DNA of 64,000 nt from Ectopseudomonas mendocina (lineage in GTDB: Bacteria > Pseudomonadota > Gammaproteobacteria > Pseudomonadales > Pseudomonadaceae). The stretch spans positions 186,001 to 250,000 of the forward strand of contig NZ_JADTQG010000002.1 of NCBI RefSeq assembly GCF_016008875.1, given 5' to 3'. Below the pieces are notes generated by a model. That model did not search any database. It saw only the letters and a program-made list of their open reading frames with translations, and had not been told where the DNA came from. The translations under genes were made by a program, and so were the position numbers. This document shows, one piece after another, positions 29,450 to 39,015 of the stretch. The first letter of the stretch is position 1, and each line of letters starts with the position of its first letter.

Positions 29450-31338
29450 CGCTGGCTGACCTCTGCAGGCTTGGGCATCGCGAACTCGGCCTTGAGCTGA
29501 CCGGTTTCCTGGTCCAGCAGCCAGGCGTCCATCACCTGCTTAACCACTGGCGCGGCGACGCCGGAGCCGGACTCACCGTTTTCCACCATCACCGCCACGG
29601 CGATCTGCGGGTTGTTCGCCGGCGCGAACCCGACGAACAGGGCGTGGTCGCGGTGGCGTTCCTGCACCTTGTTGCGGTCGTACTTCTCGCCCTGCTTGAT
29701 CGCTACCACCTGCGCCGTGCCGCTCTTGCCGGCGATGCGATAGACCGCACTGTCACCGACCTTGCGCGCGGTGCCACGGGCGCCGTGCAGCACTTCTTCC
29801 ATACCATGAATGCCGTAGTCCCAGAATTTCGGGTCGCGCAACACGATATCCGGCATCGGGTTGGGGTCCACGGGCAGACGACCGTCGACGCTCTTGGCCA
29901 GATGCGGACGAATCCACTTGCCGCGCGTGGCCATCAATGCGGTGGCCTGCGCCAGCTGCAGCGGCGTGGTCTGCATGTAGCCCTGGCCGATGCCAAGAAT
30001 CAGCGTCTCGCCGGGATACCAAGGCTGGCGGTAGCGCGCCCGTTTCCAGTCACGCGAAGGCATCAGGCCGGCGGTTTCCTCGAACATGTCCAGCGCCACG
30101 CGCTGGCCGAGGCCGAAGCGACTCATGTAGTCGTGCATGCGATCGATGCCCATCTTATGCGCCAGATCGTAGAAATAGGTGTCGTTGGAACGGGCGATGG
30201 CCAGGTTCAGATCCACCCAGCCGTCACCATTGCGATTCCAGTTGCGGTACTTGTGGCTGTGGTTGGGCAACTGATAGAAGCCCGGGTCGAACACCCGCGA
30301 GGTGGGCGTGACCACACCGGCATCGAGGCCGGCTACGGCAACCATCGGTTTGATGGTCGAGCCTGGCGGATAAAGACCGCGCAGCACCCGGTTGTAAAGC
30401 GGTTGGTCGATGGAGTCGCGCAGCTCGCCATAGGCCTTGAAACTGATGCCAGTGACGAAGGGGTTGGGATCGAAGCTGGGCTGACTGACCATCGCCAGCA
30501 CTTCGCCATTGTTCGGATCGATCGCCACCACCGCGCCACGACGCCCACCCAGGGCATTTTCCGCGGCTTCCTGCAGCTTCACGTCGAGGCTGAGGACGAT
30601 GTCCTTGCCCGGCTTCGGATCGATGCGGTTGAGCACGCGCAGGACGCGGCCACGGGCGTTGGTCTCGACCTCTTCATAGCCGACCTCGCCGTGTAGCTCG
30701 TCCTCGTAGAAGCGCTCGATACCGGTTTTGCCGATATGGTGCGTGCCGGCGTATTCGGTCGGATCGAGGCGCTTGAGCTCCTGCTCGTTGATGCGCCCGA
30801 CATAGCCGACCGAATGGGCGAAGTGCTCCTGCTGCGGGTAATGCCGCACCAGTTGCGCAGCCACCTCGACGCCGGGCAGGCGGAACTGGTTGACTGCGAT
30901 GCGGGCGATCTGCTCCTCGCTCAGCTCGAACAGGATAGGCACCGGCTCGAACGGGCGCCGCCCCTGACGCACACGGCGCTCGAACAGCGCACGCTCGTCC
31001 TCGGTGAGTTCCAGCACCTCGACCGCGGTATCGAGCACCGTCAGCCAGTCGCCGGCGCGCTCGCGGGTCACGGTCAGGCTGAAGCTGGGGCGGTTGTCGG
31101 CGATGATCACGCCGTTGCGGTCGTAGATCAGCCCGCGGGTAGGCGGCAGCGGCTGCACGTGGATGCGGTTGTTCTCCGCCAGGGTGCTGTGATGCTCGTA
31201 CTGGATCACCTGCAGGTAATACATGCGCATGATCAGCACGCAGGTCAGCAAGATGATCGCCACGCCGCCGACGAGCACCCGGCGCTTGACCAGGCGAGCG
31301 TCCTTTTCGTGATCCTTGAGGCGAATCGGCTGCGGCAT
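29446..31338 (-). CDS. mrdA: Penicillin-binding protein 2 (elongation transpeptidase)
   Basis: PBP2 crosslinks lateral-wall peptidoglycan with RodA. The 630-residue protein has one N-terminal membrane helix (VLVGGVAIILLTCVLIMRMYY), a dimerisation/pedestal domain and the transpeptidase domain with all three motifs: PGSTIKPM (active Ser), SNDTYFYD and AGKSGTAQV. The start at 31338 (MPQPIRLKDHEKDARLVKRR) fits the family; a longer frame to 31407 overlaps rlmH. The C-terminal tail is about residues 600-630. Confidence 0.97.
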   Translation of the reverse strand: MPQPIRLKDHEKDARLVKRRVLVGGVAIILLTCVLIMRMYYLQVIQYEHHSTLAENNRIHVQPLPPTRGLIYDRNGVIIADNRPSFSLTVTRERAGDWLTVLDTAVEVLELTEDERALFERRVRQGRRPFEPVPILFELSEEQIARIAVNQFRLPGVEVAAQLVRHYPQQEHFAHSVGYVGRINEQELKRLDPTEYAGTHHIGKTGIERFYEDELHGEVGYEEVETNARGRVLRVLNRIDPKPGKDIVLSLDVKLQEAAENALGGRRGAVVAIDPNNGEVLAMVSQPSFDPNPFVTGISFKAYGELRDSIDQPLYNRVLRGLYPPGSTIKPMVAVAGLDAGVVTPTSRVFDPGFYQLPNHSHKYRNWNRNGDGWVDLNLAIARSNDTYFYDLAHKMGIDRMHDYMSRFGLGQRVALDMFEETAGLMPSRDWKRARYRQPWYPGETLILGIGQGYMQTTPLQLAQATALMATRGKWIRPHLAKSVDGRLPVDPNPMPDIVLRDPKFWDYGIHGMEEVLHGARGTARKVGDSAVYRIAGKSGTAQVVAIKQGEKYDRNKVQERHRDHALFVGFAPANNPQIAVAVMVENGESGSGVAAPVVKQVMDAWLLDQETGQLKAEFAMPKPAEVSQR

Positions 31339-31348
31339 GACTACTTGA

Positions 31349-31816
31349 TCACTTGTGGTACGGGTGGCCGGACAAGACGGTCCAGGCTCGGTAGATCTGC
31401 TCGCCAAGCAGGATGCGCACCAGCGGATGCGGCAGAGTCAGCGGCGACAGCGACCAGCGCTGTTCACTGCGCGCACAGACCTCCGGCGCCAGCCCTTCCG
31501 GGCCGCCGACCATGAGGTTGACGTTACGTGCGTCGAGACGCCAGCGATCCAGCTCCGTCGCCAGTTGCTCGGTGCTCCAGGGCTTGCCATGGACCTCCAG
31601 CGTGACGATACGTTCGCCGGGCTGCACCTTGCTCAGCATGGCCTCGCCCTCCTGACGGATCAGGCGGGCGACATCGGCGTTCTTGCCGCGGGTGTTGAGG
31701 GGAATTTCCACCAGCTCCAGCGGCAACTCGGCCGGCAGGCGCTTGACGTACTCCTGCCAGCCCTCCTCGACCCAACGCGGCATGCGCGAACCGACAGCGA
31801 TCAGTTTGATTCGCAC
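31349..31816 (-). CDS. rlmH: 23S rRNA (pseudouridine1915-N3)-methyltransferase
   Basis: RlmH is a SPOUT-class methyltransferase acting on pseudouridine 1915 of the large subunit. The 155-residue protein has [21 protein letters not shown] at the N-terminus, the knot SAM site [14 protein letters not shown], and the conserved C-terminus [23 protein letters not shown] ending in HPYHK. It lies between rsfS and mrdA, the common order in Pseudomonas and E. coli. Confidence 0.97.
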   Translation of the reverse strand: MRIKLIAVGSRMPRWVEEGWQEYVKRLPAELPLELVEIPLNTRGKNADVARLIRQEGEAMLSKVQPGERIVTLEVHGKPWSTEQLATELDRWRLDARNVNLMVGGPEGLAPEVCARSEQRWSLSPLTLPHPLVRILLGEQIYRAWTVLSGHPYHK

Positions 31817-31825
31817 GGCTAGCGC

Positions 31826-32194
31826 TTACTCGGCCGAGTGCTGGGCGCGGCTCTGCTCGGCGCCCTGCCACAGGCGCTCCAGATCATAGAACTGACGCGC
31901 GGTCGGCAGCATCACGTGGACGACGATGTCGCCCAGGTCGAGCAGGGCCCATTCGCCGCTGTCCAGACCTTCGCTACCGATGGGGCGTACGCCCTGCTCC
32001 TTGACCTTTTCCAGCACGTTTTCCACCAGCGACTTGACCTGACGGCTGGAGCTACCGCTGGCGATCACCATGAAGTCGGTGATGCTGGTCTTTTCCTTGA
32101 CGTCGATCACGGTGATGTCGGTCGCCTTGATTTCTTCCAGCGCCGCCACGGCGATCTTGACCAGCTCGTCGCTGGGCATGTTCTGCTTGCTCAT
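31826..32194 (-). CDS. rsfS: Ribosomal silencing factor RsfS
   Basis: RsfS binds uL14 on the 50S subunit and blocks subunit joining when nutrients are scarce. The 122-residue protein has [30 protein letters not shown] and [31 protein letters not shown], both diagnostic. It lies 9 bp upstream of rlmH. Confidence 0.96.
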   Translation of the reverse strand: MSKQNMPSDELVKIAVAALEEIKATDITVIDVKEKTSITDFMVIASGSSSRQVKSLVENVLEKVKEQGVRPIGSEGLDSGEWALLDLGDIVVHVMLPTARQFYDLERLWQGAEQSRAQHSAE

Positions 32195-32244
32195 AAAAAC
32201 TCATTTGCCTCGTGTAATGGACGCCAGCGCACCTGCACGGCGTT

Positions 32245-32904
32245 TCAAGCATTGGGCGCACGGTACAGATCGTGCGCCTGGATATAGGCCAGTACCGCAT
32301 CGGGCAGCAGATAACGCGCCGAGCGGCCAGTTGCCAACAAGTGGCGAATCTGCGTGGCGGAAATCGCCAACGGAGTCTGCCAGATGAAACTGATTTGCCC
32401 GCCGGCGCCCTCCAGGCTCAACGGGTCGCTAACACTGCGCGCGGCCAGCAGATCGCGCAGCGCCTCCGGCGCTTCGCTGTCGGCATCCGGCCGTTGCAAC
32501 ACCAGCAGATGACAGTGCTCGAGCAGCTCCTGCCAACGATGCCAGCTCGGCAAACCGCAGAAGGCATCCCAGCCCAGCAGCAGAAACAGCTGATCGTCCG
32601 CTGCCAGTTCGGCACGTACCGACTCCAGCGTGTCCACGGTGTACGACGGCTTGTCGCGGCGCAGCTCGCGGTCATCGACCGTCAGCCGCGTTTCGCCGGT
32701 GACCGCCAGCTCGACCATGGCCAGACGCTGTTCGGCCGTCGCCTGCGGCGTATCACGGTGCGGCGGCCTGGCGCTGGGGATCAGCCGCAGCTCGTCCAGC
32801 GCCATGAACTCGGCCACTTCCAGCGCCGCACGCAAATGCCCGATATGCACCGGGTTGAAGGTACCGCCGAGCAGGCCGATGCGTCGGGCGCCGATCCGTT
32901 TCAT
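32245..32904 (-). CDS. nadD: Nicotinate-nucleotide adenylyltransferase
   Basis: NadD makes deamido-NAD from nicotinate mononucleotide and ATP. The 219-residue protein has the nucleotidyltransferase motif [15 protein letters not shown] near the start, [29 protein letters not shown] and [21 protein letters not shown] near the end. Its start abuts the stop of proA, with no intervening base. Confidence 0.96.
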   Translation of the reverse strand: MKRIGARRIGLLGGTFNPVHIGHLRAALEVAEFMALDELRLIPSARPPHRDTPQATAEQRLAMVELAVTGETRLTVDDRELRRDKPSYTVDTLESVRAELAADDQLFLLLGWDAFCGLPSWHRWQELLEHCHLLVLQRPDADSEAPEALRDLLAARSVSDPLSLEGAGGQISFIWQTPLAISATQIRHLLATGRSARYLLPDAVLAYIQAHDLYRAPNA

Positions 32905-34170
32905 TTATGTGCGAATGTGTCCGTCGCCGAAGACCACGTACTTCTCGCTGGTCAGGCCGTCCAGGCCGACCGGGCCACGTGCGTGCAGCTTGTCGGTGGA
33001 AATACCGATTTCCGCACCCAGGCCGTACTCGAAACCATCGGCGAAACGGGTCGAGGCATTGACCATCACCGAGGCGGAATCCACCTCGGTGAGGAAACGC
33101 CGCGCATCGCTGAAGTTCTCGGTGATGATCGAGTCGGTGTGCTGCGAGCCGTAATGGTTGATGTGCTCGATGGCCGCATCCAGCGAATCGACGACGCGAA
33201 TCGCCAGGATCGGCGCGTTGTACTCGGCGAACCAGTCGTCCTCGCTCGCCTCCAGCACGTCACTGCCGAGCAGTTCGCGGGTGGCGGCATCGCCACGCAG
33301 CTCAACGCCCTTGTCACGGTAGATGGCGGCCAGCGGCGGCAACACGCGCGCGGCGACAGCCTGATGCACCAGCAGGGTCTCCATGGCATTGCACGGCGAA
33401 TAGCGCTGGGTCTTGGCGTTGTCGCAGACGCGGATGGCCTTGTCGAGATCGGCGGCAACGTCGACATAGACGTGGCAAACGCCGTCCAGATGCTTGATCA
33501 CCGGTACCTTGGCATCGCGGCTGATGCGCTCGATCAGGCCCTTGCCGCCGCGCGGGACGATCACGTCGACGTACTCGGGCATGGTGATCAGCTCACCGAC
33601 GGCAGCACGGTCGGTGGTTTCCACCACCTGCACGGCAGCTGCCGGCAGGTCGGCCTCGGCCAGGCCCTGCTGAATGCAGCGGGCAATCGCCTGGTTGGAA
33701 TGGATGGCCTCGGAGCCGCCACGCAGGATGGTGGCGTTGCCGGATTTCAGGCACAGGCTGGCCGCATCAATGGTCACGTTCGGACGCGACTCGTAGATGA
33801 TGCCGATCACGCCCAGCGGCACGCGCATCTTGCCGACCTGGATGCCGGACGGCAGATAGCGCATGCCCTGAATTTCGCCGATCGGGTCGGGCAGGGTCGC
33901 CACCTGGCGCAACCCTTCGATCATGCTGTCGATCACCTTCGGCGTCAGCGCCAGGCGGTCGACCATGGCCGGCTCCAGGCCACTGGCGCGAGCAGCTGCC
34001 AGGTCCAGTTCATTGGCGGCAGTCAGCTCGGCGCGAGCGGCGTCGAGGGCATTGGCAGCAGCGTGCAGCGCGCGATTCTTCTGCGCGGTGCTGGCGCGGA
34101 CGAGCACCCGCGAAGCCTGGCGGGCGGCCTGGCCCAGGCGGGTCATGTATGCGTGCACGGACTCGGTCAT
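32905..34170 (-). CDS. proA: Gamma-glutamyl phosphate reductase
   Basis: ProA reduces gamma-glutamyl phosphate to glutamate-5-semialdehyde in proline synthesis. The 421-residue aldehyde-dehydrogenase-like enzyme carries [42 protein letters not shown] and the active Cys in [13 protein letters not shown]. It heads the leftward proA-nadD-rsfS-rlmH-mrdA-rodA chain and is divergent from the glycosylase gene at 34410. Confidence 0.97.
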   Translation of the reverse strand: MTESVHAYMTRLGQAARQASRVLVRASTAQKNRALHAAANALDAARAELTAANELDLAAARASGLEPAMVDRLALTPKVIDSMIEGLRQVATLPDPIGEIQGMRYLPSGIQVGKMRVPLGVIGIIYESRPNVTIDAASLCLKSGNATILRGGSEAIHSNQAIARCIQQGLAEADLPAAAVQVVETTDRAAVGELITMPEYVDVIVPRGGKGLIERISRDAKVPVIKHLDGVCHVYVDVAADLDKAIRVCDNAKTQRYSPCNAMETLLVHQAVAARVLPPLAAIYRDKGVELRGDAATRELLGSDVLEASEDDWFAEYNAPILAIRVVDSLDAAIEHINHYGSQHTDSIITENFSDARRFLTEVDSASVMVNASTRFADGFEYGLGAEIGISTDKLHARGPVGLDGLTSEKYVVFGDGHIRT

Positions 34171-34409
34171 GGCGGCGGAGGTCTGGCAGTTGGAAAAAGG
34201 GGCTGATTATAGCCGGCTCGCAAGGCCGCGCCCAGCGGCGTCTGGCAAGCGGTAACCAGCGCGTCCGATCAGGGCGAAGGCCGGACGACAGCAGCCTTGG
34301 CCGGGGCAATGCGCAACGCACCGCACGAGGTAGGTCTGGCGCGGGACCGTTCAGGCATTTTTAAGCTTGCTGTTGTTATGCTCGCCGCCCCGAGACCCGC
34401 CCGAGCCCG

Positions 34410-35138
34410 ATGCGACAGATGACGCCCGCCGCCCCCACCCTCAGTTTGCCCTGGCCGGATGCCAGGCCACTGCCCGACACCTTCTTCGACCGCGACGCGC
34501 AGTTGCTGGCGCGCGAGCTGCTGGGCAAGGTGATCCGCCACCGCATCGGCGCGCTTTGGCTGAGCGCACGGATCATCGAAACCGAAGCCTATTATCTGGT
34601 GGATAAGGGCAGCCACGCCTCGCTCGGCTACACCGAGAAGCGCAAGGCGCTGTTCGCTGATGGCGGGCACATCTATATGTACTACGCACGCGGCGGCGAC
34701 TCGCTGAACTTCAGCGCGCACGGCCCTGGCAACGCGGTGCTGATCAAATCCGCCCACCCCTGGCTCGATGCGGTCAGCGGCGCCGACTCGCTCGCCGCGA
34801 TGCAGCACAACAATCCCGACACCCTTGGCCAGCCGCGCGCGCCCGAACGCCTGTGCGCCGGGCAGACTCTGCTGTGCAAGGCGCTCGGTCTGAAGGTAAC
34901 GGACTGGGATGCGCGCCGCTTCGATTTGCAGCGATTGTTCGTCGAGGATGTCGGCGAACAGCCGCACTCGATCATCCAGTGCGCGCGCCTGGGCATTCCC
35001 AAGGGCCGCGACGAGCATCTGCCGTATCGCTTCGTCGACGCGCTGTACGCACGCCATTGCACGCGCAACCCTTTGCGCCGTGGACAGGTCGAAGGGCGTG
35101 ACTATCGATTGTTGAGCGTTTCGGGAGCAGAAGGATGA
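34410..35138 (+). CDS. mpg: DNA-3-methyladenine glycosylase (AAG/MPG family)
   Basis: This enzyme removes alkylated and deaminated purines in base-excision repair. The 242-residue protein has the family pattern LLGKVIRHRIGALWLSARIIETEAY, with the catalytic Glu in the IETEAY segment, then DKGSHASLGYTEKRKALFADGGHIYMYYARGG. Its stop overlaps the next start by ATGA. An alternative ATG at 34419 would shorten it by three residues. Confidence 0.93.
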   Translation: MRQMTPAAPTLSLPWPDARPLPDTFFDRDAQLLARELLGKVIRHRIGALWLSARIIETEAYYLVDKGSHASLGYTEKRKALFADGGHIYMYYARGGDSLNFSAHGPGNAVLIKSAHPWLDAVSGADSLAAMQHNNPDTLGQPRAPERLCAGQTLLCKALGLKVTDWDARRFDLQRLFVEDVGEQPHSIIQCARLGIPKGRDEHLPYRFVDALYARHCTRNPLRRGQVEGRDYRLLSVSGAEG

Positions 35139-36451
35139 GTGTCTGGCTGGATAACCTTTCCACCTGGCTGAGCGGCAACCCGCAATGGCTGGGCCTAGCG
35201 ATCTTTCTCATCGCCCTGCTCGAATGCCTGGCCCTGGTGGGCATCGTGCTGCCCGGCGTGGTGATGCTGTTCAGCGTCGCCCTGCTCGCCGGCAGCGGCG
35301 TGCTGACGCTGTGGCAGACGCTGCTGCTGGCCTATGCCGGCGCGCTTTGCGGGGACATGATGTCCTACGCCCTGGGCAGAGGTTTCAAGCACAACATCAG
35401 CCGCTTGCCGGTACTGCGCCATCATCCGCAGTGGATCATGCGCGCCGAGCTCTACTTCCGTCATTACGGCGTGGCCAGTCTGCTGGTCGGTCGCTTCATC
35501 GGTCCGCTGCGGCCCATGCTGCCGATGGTGGCCGGCATGCTCAACATGCCGTTGCCGCGCTTCATCCTGGTCAGCCTGGTGGCAGCGGCCGGCTGGGCGG
35601 TGGCCTATCTGTTACCGGGCTGGGCCACCGGCGCAGCCCTGCGCCTGCCGATGGCAGAAGGTTTCTGGACCGAGGCGGCGATGCTGTTGGGCGGTATCGG
35701 CATCATCCTGCTGCTGACCGTTCAGGCCAGCCTGGCGGAAAAACCGCGGGCCACTCTGCTGGGCGGCGGGCTCAGCCTGGCGCTGCTGGTGGCCATCGTC
35801 ATCGGCTGGCCGCATCTCGATGCGCTGGACCAGGGTTTGATGACCCTCGTGCAGGAGCAGCGTCAGGCACATCTGGACCAATGGATCGGCACCCTGACCC
35901 GACTGGGCGACTTCCATATTCAGTTTGTCGCGGCTGCGGTGCTGTGCACCCTGCTGTTCCTCGCGCGCCGTTGGCGCCACCTGCTGTTCGCCGGCTCGAC
36001 ATTGCTGGTCACGGCCCTCGGCAACACCACGCTCAAGCACGGCTTCGCCCGGGCACGCCCGGACGTGCTGAGCGAACCGCTGACCACCTTCAGTTTTCCC
36101 AGCGGCCACAGCTCGGCAGCCTTTGCTTTCTTCCTGGTGCTGGGGGTACTGGCCGGGCGCGGGCAATCGGCGCGCCTGCGCCTGGCCTGGCTGGTGGTGG
36201 CAAGTCTGCCGGCCTTGGCGATCGCCTTGTCGCGGGTCTACCTGGGCGTGCACTGGCCCAGCGACATCATCGCCGGCGCCTTGCTGGCCTCGGCCGTGTG
36301 CGGCCTGAGCCTGAGTTTGTGCCAGCGCCAGGAGGTACTGCCGGCACTGCCGGCGCGCCTGTGGTGGATCATACTGCCGGCCTGTATCGCGGTACTGGGG
36401 GGGATGGCGACCTGGCAGCTGTCCAACGCGCTGCTGCGCTACGCTTACTGA
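35135..36451 (+). CDS. DedA-family membrane domain fused to PAP2 phosphatase
   Basis: The 438-residue polytopic protein joins two modules. Residues about 1-200 are a DedA/SNARE-associated domain: FLIALLECLALVGIVLPGVVML and YFRHYGVASLLVGRFIGPLRPMLPMVAGML, the latter with the GRFIGPxR signature. Residues about 220-438 are a PAP2 lipid phosphatase with KHGFARARPD, FPSGHSSAAFAF and SRVYLGVHWPSDIIAG, so the three catalytic motifs are intact. DedA proteins are linked to lipid-carrier flipping and PAP2 enzymes to undecaprenyl pyrophosphate dephosphorylation, so a combined recycling role is attractive inference. It overlaps mpg by 4 bp and converges on the Lon-domain gene. Confidence 0.9.
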   Translation: MSVWLDNLSTWLSGNPQWLGLAIFLIALLECLALVGIVLPGVVMLFSVALLAGSGVLTLWQTLLLAYAGALCGDMMSYALGRGFKHNISRLPVLRHHPQWIMRAELYFRHYGVASLLVGRFIGPLRPMLPMVAGMLNMPLPRFILVSLVAAAGWAVAYLLPGWATGAALRLPMAEGFWTEAAMLLGGIGIILLLTVQASLAEKPRATLLGGGLSLALLVAIVIGWPHLDALDQGLMTLVQEQRQAHLDQWIGTLTRLGDFHIQFVAAAVLCTLLFLARRWRHLLFAGSTLLVTALGNTTLKHGFARARPDVLSEPLTTFSFPSGHSSAAFAFFLVLGVLAGRGQSARLRLAWLVVASLPALAIALSRVYLGVHWPSDIIAGALLASAVCGLSLSLCQRQEVLPALPARLWWIILPACIAVLGGMATWQLSNALLRYAY

Positions 36452-36460
36452 CGCGTCGCT

Positions 36461-37045
36461 TCAGGCATCGCCCTGGAGCATTTCCAGCATGGAGTGCAGC
36501 TGTTCCAGACGCAGGGCTGGATCGTCGAGCTGAAGCAGCTGCAGCTTCTGCGCCGATTCCAGCGGCAACAGGTAGGCCAGCTGATTGGCCAGTTGCTGCT
36601 GGCTGGTGACCACGCCCGGCATGGCCAGGCCCGCCACTAGCGGATGCTCGGCCAGCGCAGCGTGCAAAGCGGCAAGGTCGGCGTGTTCGGCCTGCAGCGG
36701 GCTATCTGGCGGCTCCTCCAGCCACTGCACGTCGGCGACAGTCAGTTGGTCAGGTAGAACCTGGGCGCGCTCGACGCGAAAGCGCCGCCCGCCTTCGACG
36801 CGAATACCCAGCAGCCCGTTGCTGCGCTGTTGAAAGTCGCGCACCAGCGCCTCGCAGCCGATGGCGGCGAAACGGCTGGCGGCTTCGCCCACCTCCTCGC
36901 CCTCGACGATGCACACCACGCCGAACCCCTCGCCCTGCTTCATGCAGCGGCCGATCATGTCCAGATAGCGCGCCTCGAATATCTGCAGGTCGAGCACGCT
37001 GCCGGGAAACAGTACGGTGTTGAGCGGAAACAGCGGGAGTTTCAT
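36461..37045 (-). CDS. LON peptidase substrate-binding domain protein
   Basis: This 194-residue protein consists of a Lon N-terminal domain only: MKLPLFPLNTVLFPGSVLDLQIFEARYLDMI and FGVVCIVEGEEVGEAA, then RRFRVERAQVL and a helical C-terminus. There is no ATPase or protease part, so it is not a truncated Lon but a member of the stand-alone family common in Proteobacteria. It probably binds protein or another ligand; its role is unknown. Confidence 0.88.
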   Translation of the reverse strand: MKLPLFPLNTVLFPGSVLDLQIFEARYLDMIGRCMKQGEGFGVVCIVEGEEVGEAASRFAAIGCEALVRDFQQRSNGLLGIRVEGGRRFRVERAQVLPDQLTVADVQWLEEPPDSPLQAEHADLAALHAALAEHPLVAGLAMPGVVTSQQQLANQLAYLLPLESAQKLQLLQLDDPALRLEQLHSMLEMLQGDA

Positions 37046-37106
37046 GGTTTCACGGCCTGTTATCTACGCAAGGCTGCCGGGGCATCGGGGATGGTCAGGC
37101 AGGCTC

Positions 37107-37823
37107 TCACAGGAGCATGACAATCGCCAGAGGCAACAGCACGGCGGTGATCACTCCCATCAGGCTCATCGCCAGCGCGGCGAAGGCGCCGCACTCGTCG
37201 CTTTCCTGCAGTGCGCGCGCCGTACCCACGGCGTGTGCGGTGATGCCCAGCGCCATGCCCTGCGCCGCCGGGTGGCGGACCCGGCACAGACGCAGAATGG
37301 ATGGCCCGACAATGGCGCCGATGACCCCGGTGATCATCACGAACACCGCAGCCAACGCCGCGATACCGCCGATCTGATCGGCCACCAGCATGGCGATCGG
37401 CGAGGTCACCGACTTCGGTGCCATGCTCATCAGCATCAGTCGTTCGGCGCCGAACAACCAGGCCAGCCCTGCGCCAAGCACGGTGGCGAAGGTGCCGGCG
37501 ACCAGCAGGGTCAGGATGATCGGCCAGAACAGCTGGCGAATCCGCCGCAGGTTGAGATACAGCGGCACGGCCAGGGCCACGGTGGCCGGACCGAGCAGCA
37601 GGGTCAGCGCCGCGACGCTGTTGCGATATTCGGCGAAACTCAGGCCACACAGCAGCAGAATGCCGATCACCGTAAGCATCGACACCAGCACCGGCTGCAG
37701 GAACACCCAGCGAGTGCGCTCGTAGGCCGCCATGGCCAGTTGATAGGCGCCCAGGGTGATGCCGATGCCGAACAGCGGGTGATGAGTCAGCGCCTGCCAG
37801 GCGCCCTGCCAGTCCGGACTCAT
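37107..37823 (-). CDS. lrgB: LrgB/CidB family membrane protein
   Basis: This 238-residue polytopic inner-membrane protein has LrgB family features: AVALTLLLGPATVALAVPLY-type helices, APKSVTSPIAMLVADQIGGIAALAAVFVMITGVIGA and CRVRHPAAQGMALGITAHAVGTARALQ. These proteins work with LrgA/CidA, whose gene overlaps by ATGA just upstream, in holin-like control of autolysis or in export of small metabolites. Confidence 0.9.
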   Translation of the reverse strand: MSPDWQGAWQALTHHPLFGIGITLGAYQLAMAAYERTRWVFLQPVLVSMLTVIGILLLCGLSFAEYRNSVAALTLLLGPATVALAVPLYLNLRRIRQLFWPIILTLLVAGTFATVLGAGLAWLFGAERLMLMSMAPKSVTSPIAMLVADQIGGIAALAAVFVMITGVIGAIVGPSILRLCRVRHPAAQGMALGITAHAVGTARALQESDECGAFAALAMSLMGVITAVLLPLAIVMLL

Positions 37824-38179
37824 GCGTCCTCCCGGCGCTGCTGGCGCTCGATCAGTTTCTGCATCAGCCAGCCGGCGAAGGCCAGCGACACCAGCAGCGA
37901 CAGCACCAGCGCACCGACCACCGCCCAGAAATCGGCGGCGATATCACTGGCATAGGCCATCACGCCCACTGCGGGTGGTACCAGAATCAGCGGCAGGTAC
38001 TTGAGCAGGCTGCTGGAGGCGACGCTCAACGGCTCGCCTACTTCGCCACGCACGATGAGAAAGGCGAACAACAGCAGCATGCCGATGATCGGCCCCGGCA
38101 ACATCGGTAGCAGCAGGACGTTGAGAACGGTACCGAGCAACTGGCACAGCACCAGCCATGAAAGGCCGCGAAGCAGCAT
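37820..38179 (-). CDS. lrgA: CidA/LrgA family holin-like protein
   Basis: This 119-residue protein has four predicted membrane segments and the family motif LPGPIIGMLLLFAFLIV, followed by LLKYLPLILVPPAVGVMAY. It is translationally coupled to lrgB downstream and divergent from the MaoC gene across a 243-bp intergenic region in which I recognise no specific site. Confidence 0.9.
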   Translation of the reverse strand: MLLRGLSWLVLCQLLGTVLNVLLLPMLPGPIIGMLLLFAFLIVRGEVGEPLSVASSSLLKYLPLILVPPAVGVMAYASDIAADFWAVVGALVLSLLVSLAFAGWLMQKLIERQQRREDA

Positions 38180-38422
38180 GTTTAGGTTCTCCAGAAGACG
38201 AGCGATGGCCGTACTTCCGCTCGCGAGAGGGGATTCCGGGCATCCTTTGAGGCATGTCGGCCATTATAGGCCGGCTGGCCTCTGGATTGCTGCGTCAGGC
38301 TGGCCTATGCCGCGTCATTCAGTACGCCGAGGCAGGCTTGACCTGCTGCCGCCCCCATGCTGATCTAGACCGCAACGGTTTTACGCAAACAAAAACAACA
38401 CACGCGTCCTCAAGGAGGAACT

Positions 38423-38878
38423 ATGCCGTTCGTACCCGTAGCAGAGCTCAAGGACTATGTTGGCAAGGAACTCGGCAAGTCCGAGTGGCTGACCATCGAT
38501 CAGGAGCGCATCAACCAATTCGCCGAGTGTACCGGCGACCATCAGTTCATCCACGTTGACCCGGAAAAGGCCAAACAGACCCCCTTCGGCACCACCATCG
38601 CCCACGGTTTCCTCTCGCTGTCGCTGGTGCCGATGCTGATGGAAAAGATCATGATCATGCCGCAAGGGCTGAAGATGGCAGTGAACTACGGTCTCGACAG
38701 CGTGCGCTTCATTCAGCCGGTCAAGGTCAACTCCAAGGTGCGCCTGACAGTGACGCTGACTGACGCCACCGAGAAGAACCCCGGCCAGTGGCTACTCAAG
38801 GCCCGAGCTGTTCTGGAAATCGAAGGCCAGGAAAAACCGGCCTACATTGCTGAGCCGCTGAGCCTCTGCTTCGTCTGA
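38423..38878 (+). CDS. MaoC-family (R)-enoyl-CoA hydratase-like protein
   Basis: This 151-residue hot-dog-fold protein has the hydratase-2 signature INQFAECTGDHQFIHVDPEKA (catalytic Asp and His), then PFGTTIAHGFLSLSLVPML. It probably hydrates short or branched enoyl-CoA or enoyl-ACP substrates; the exact pathway is not shown by its neighbours. AAGGAGGAACT just before the ATG is the strongest ribosome binding site I noticed in the window. Confidence 0.9.
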   Translation: MPFVPVAELKDYVGKELGKSEWLTIDQERINQFAECTGDHQFIHVDPEKAKQTPFGTTIAHGFLSLSLVPMLMEKIMIMPQGLKMAVNYGLDSVRFIQPVKVNSKVRLTVTLTDATEKNPGQWLLKARAVLEIEGQEKPAYIAEPLSLCFV

Positions 38879-39015
38879 TCACCGCCCTGTTCCCGTTTCC
38901 GGCCCTCCCCGCCGGAACGGGAACCCTATCGCGTCAGCAATGCGTGCAATGCGACAGCGCAAGCCTTCTGGCTTGCGGCATACTGCGGACCAAAGCACCG
39001 ACTTGGACGTCCGCC

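Noticed and set aside
29446..31407. Upstream start of mrdA at 31407
   Set aside because: It would overlap the end of rlmH and adds 23 residues with no homology; MPQPIRLKDHEKDAR at 31338 is the family start.
32272..34206. Long plus-strand frame antisense to nadD and proA
   Set aside because: Shadow of two certain genes; no start signal or recognisable domain.
36461..37045. Truncated Lon protease pseudogene
   Set aside because: The 194-residue length and intact ends match the stand-alone Lon-N-domain family, and no ATPase remnant follows.
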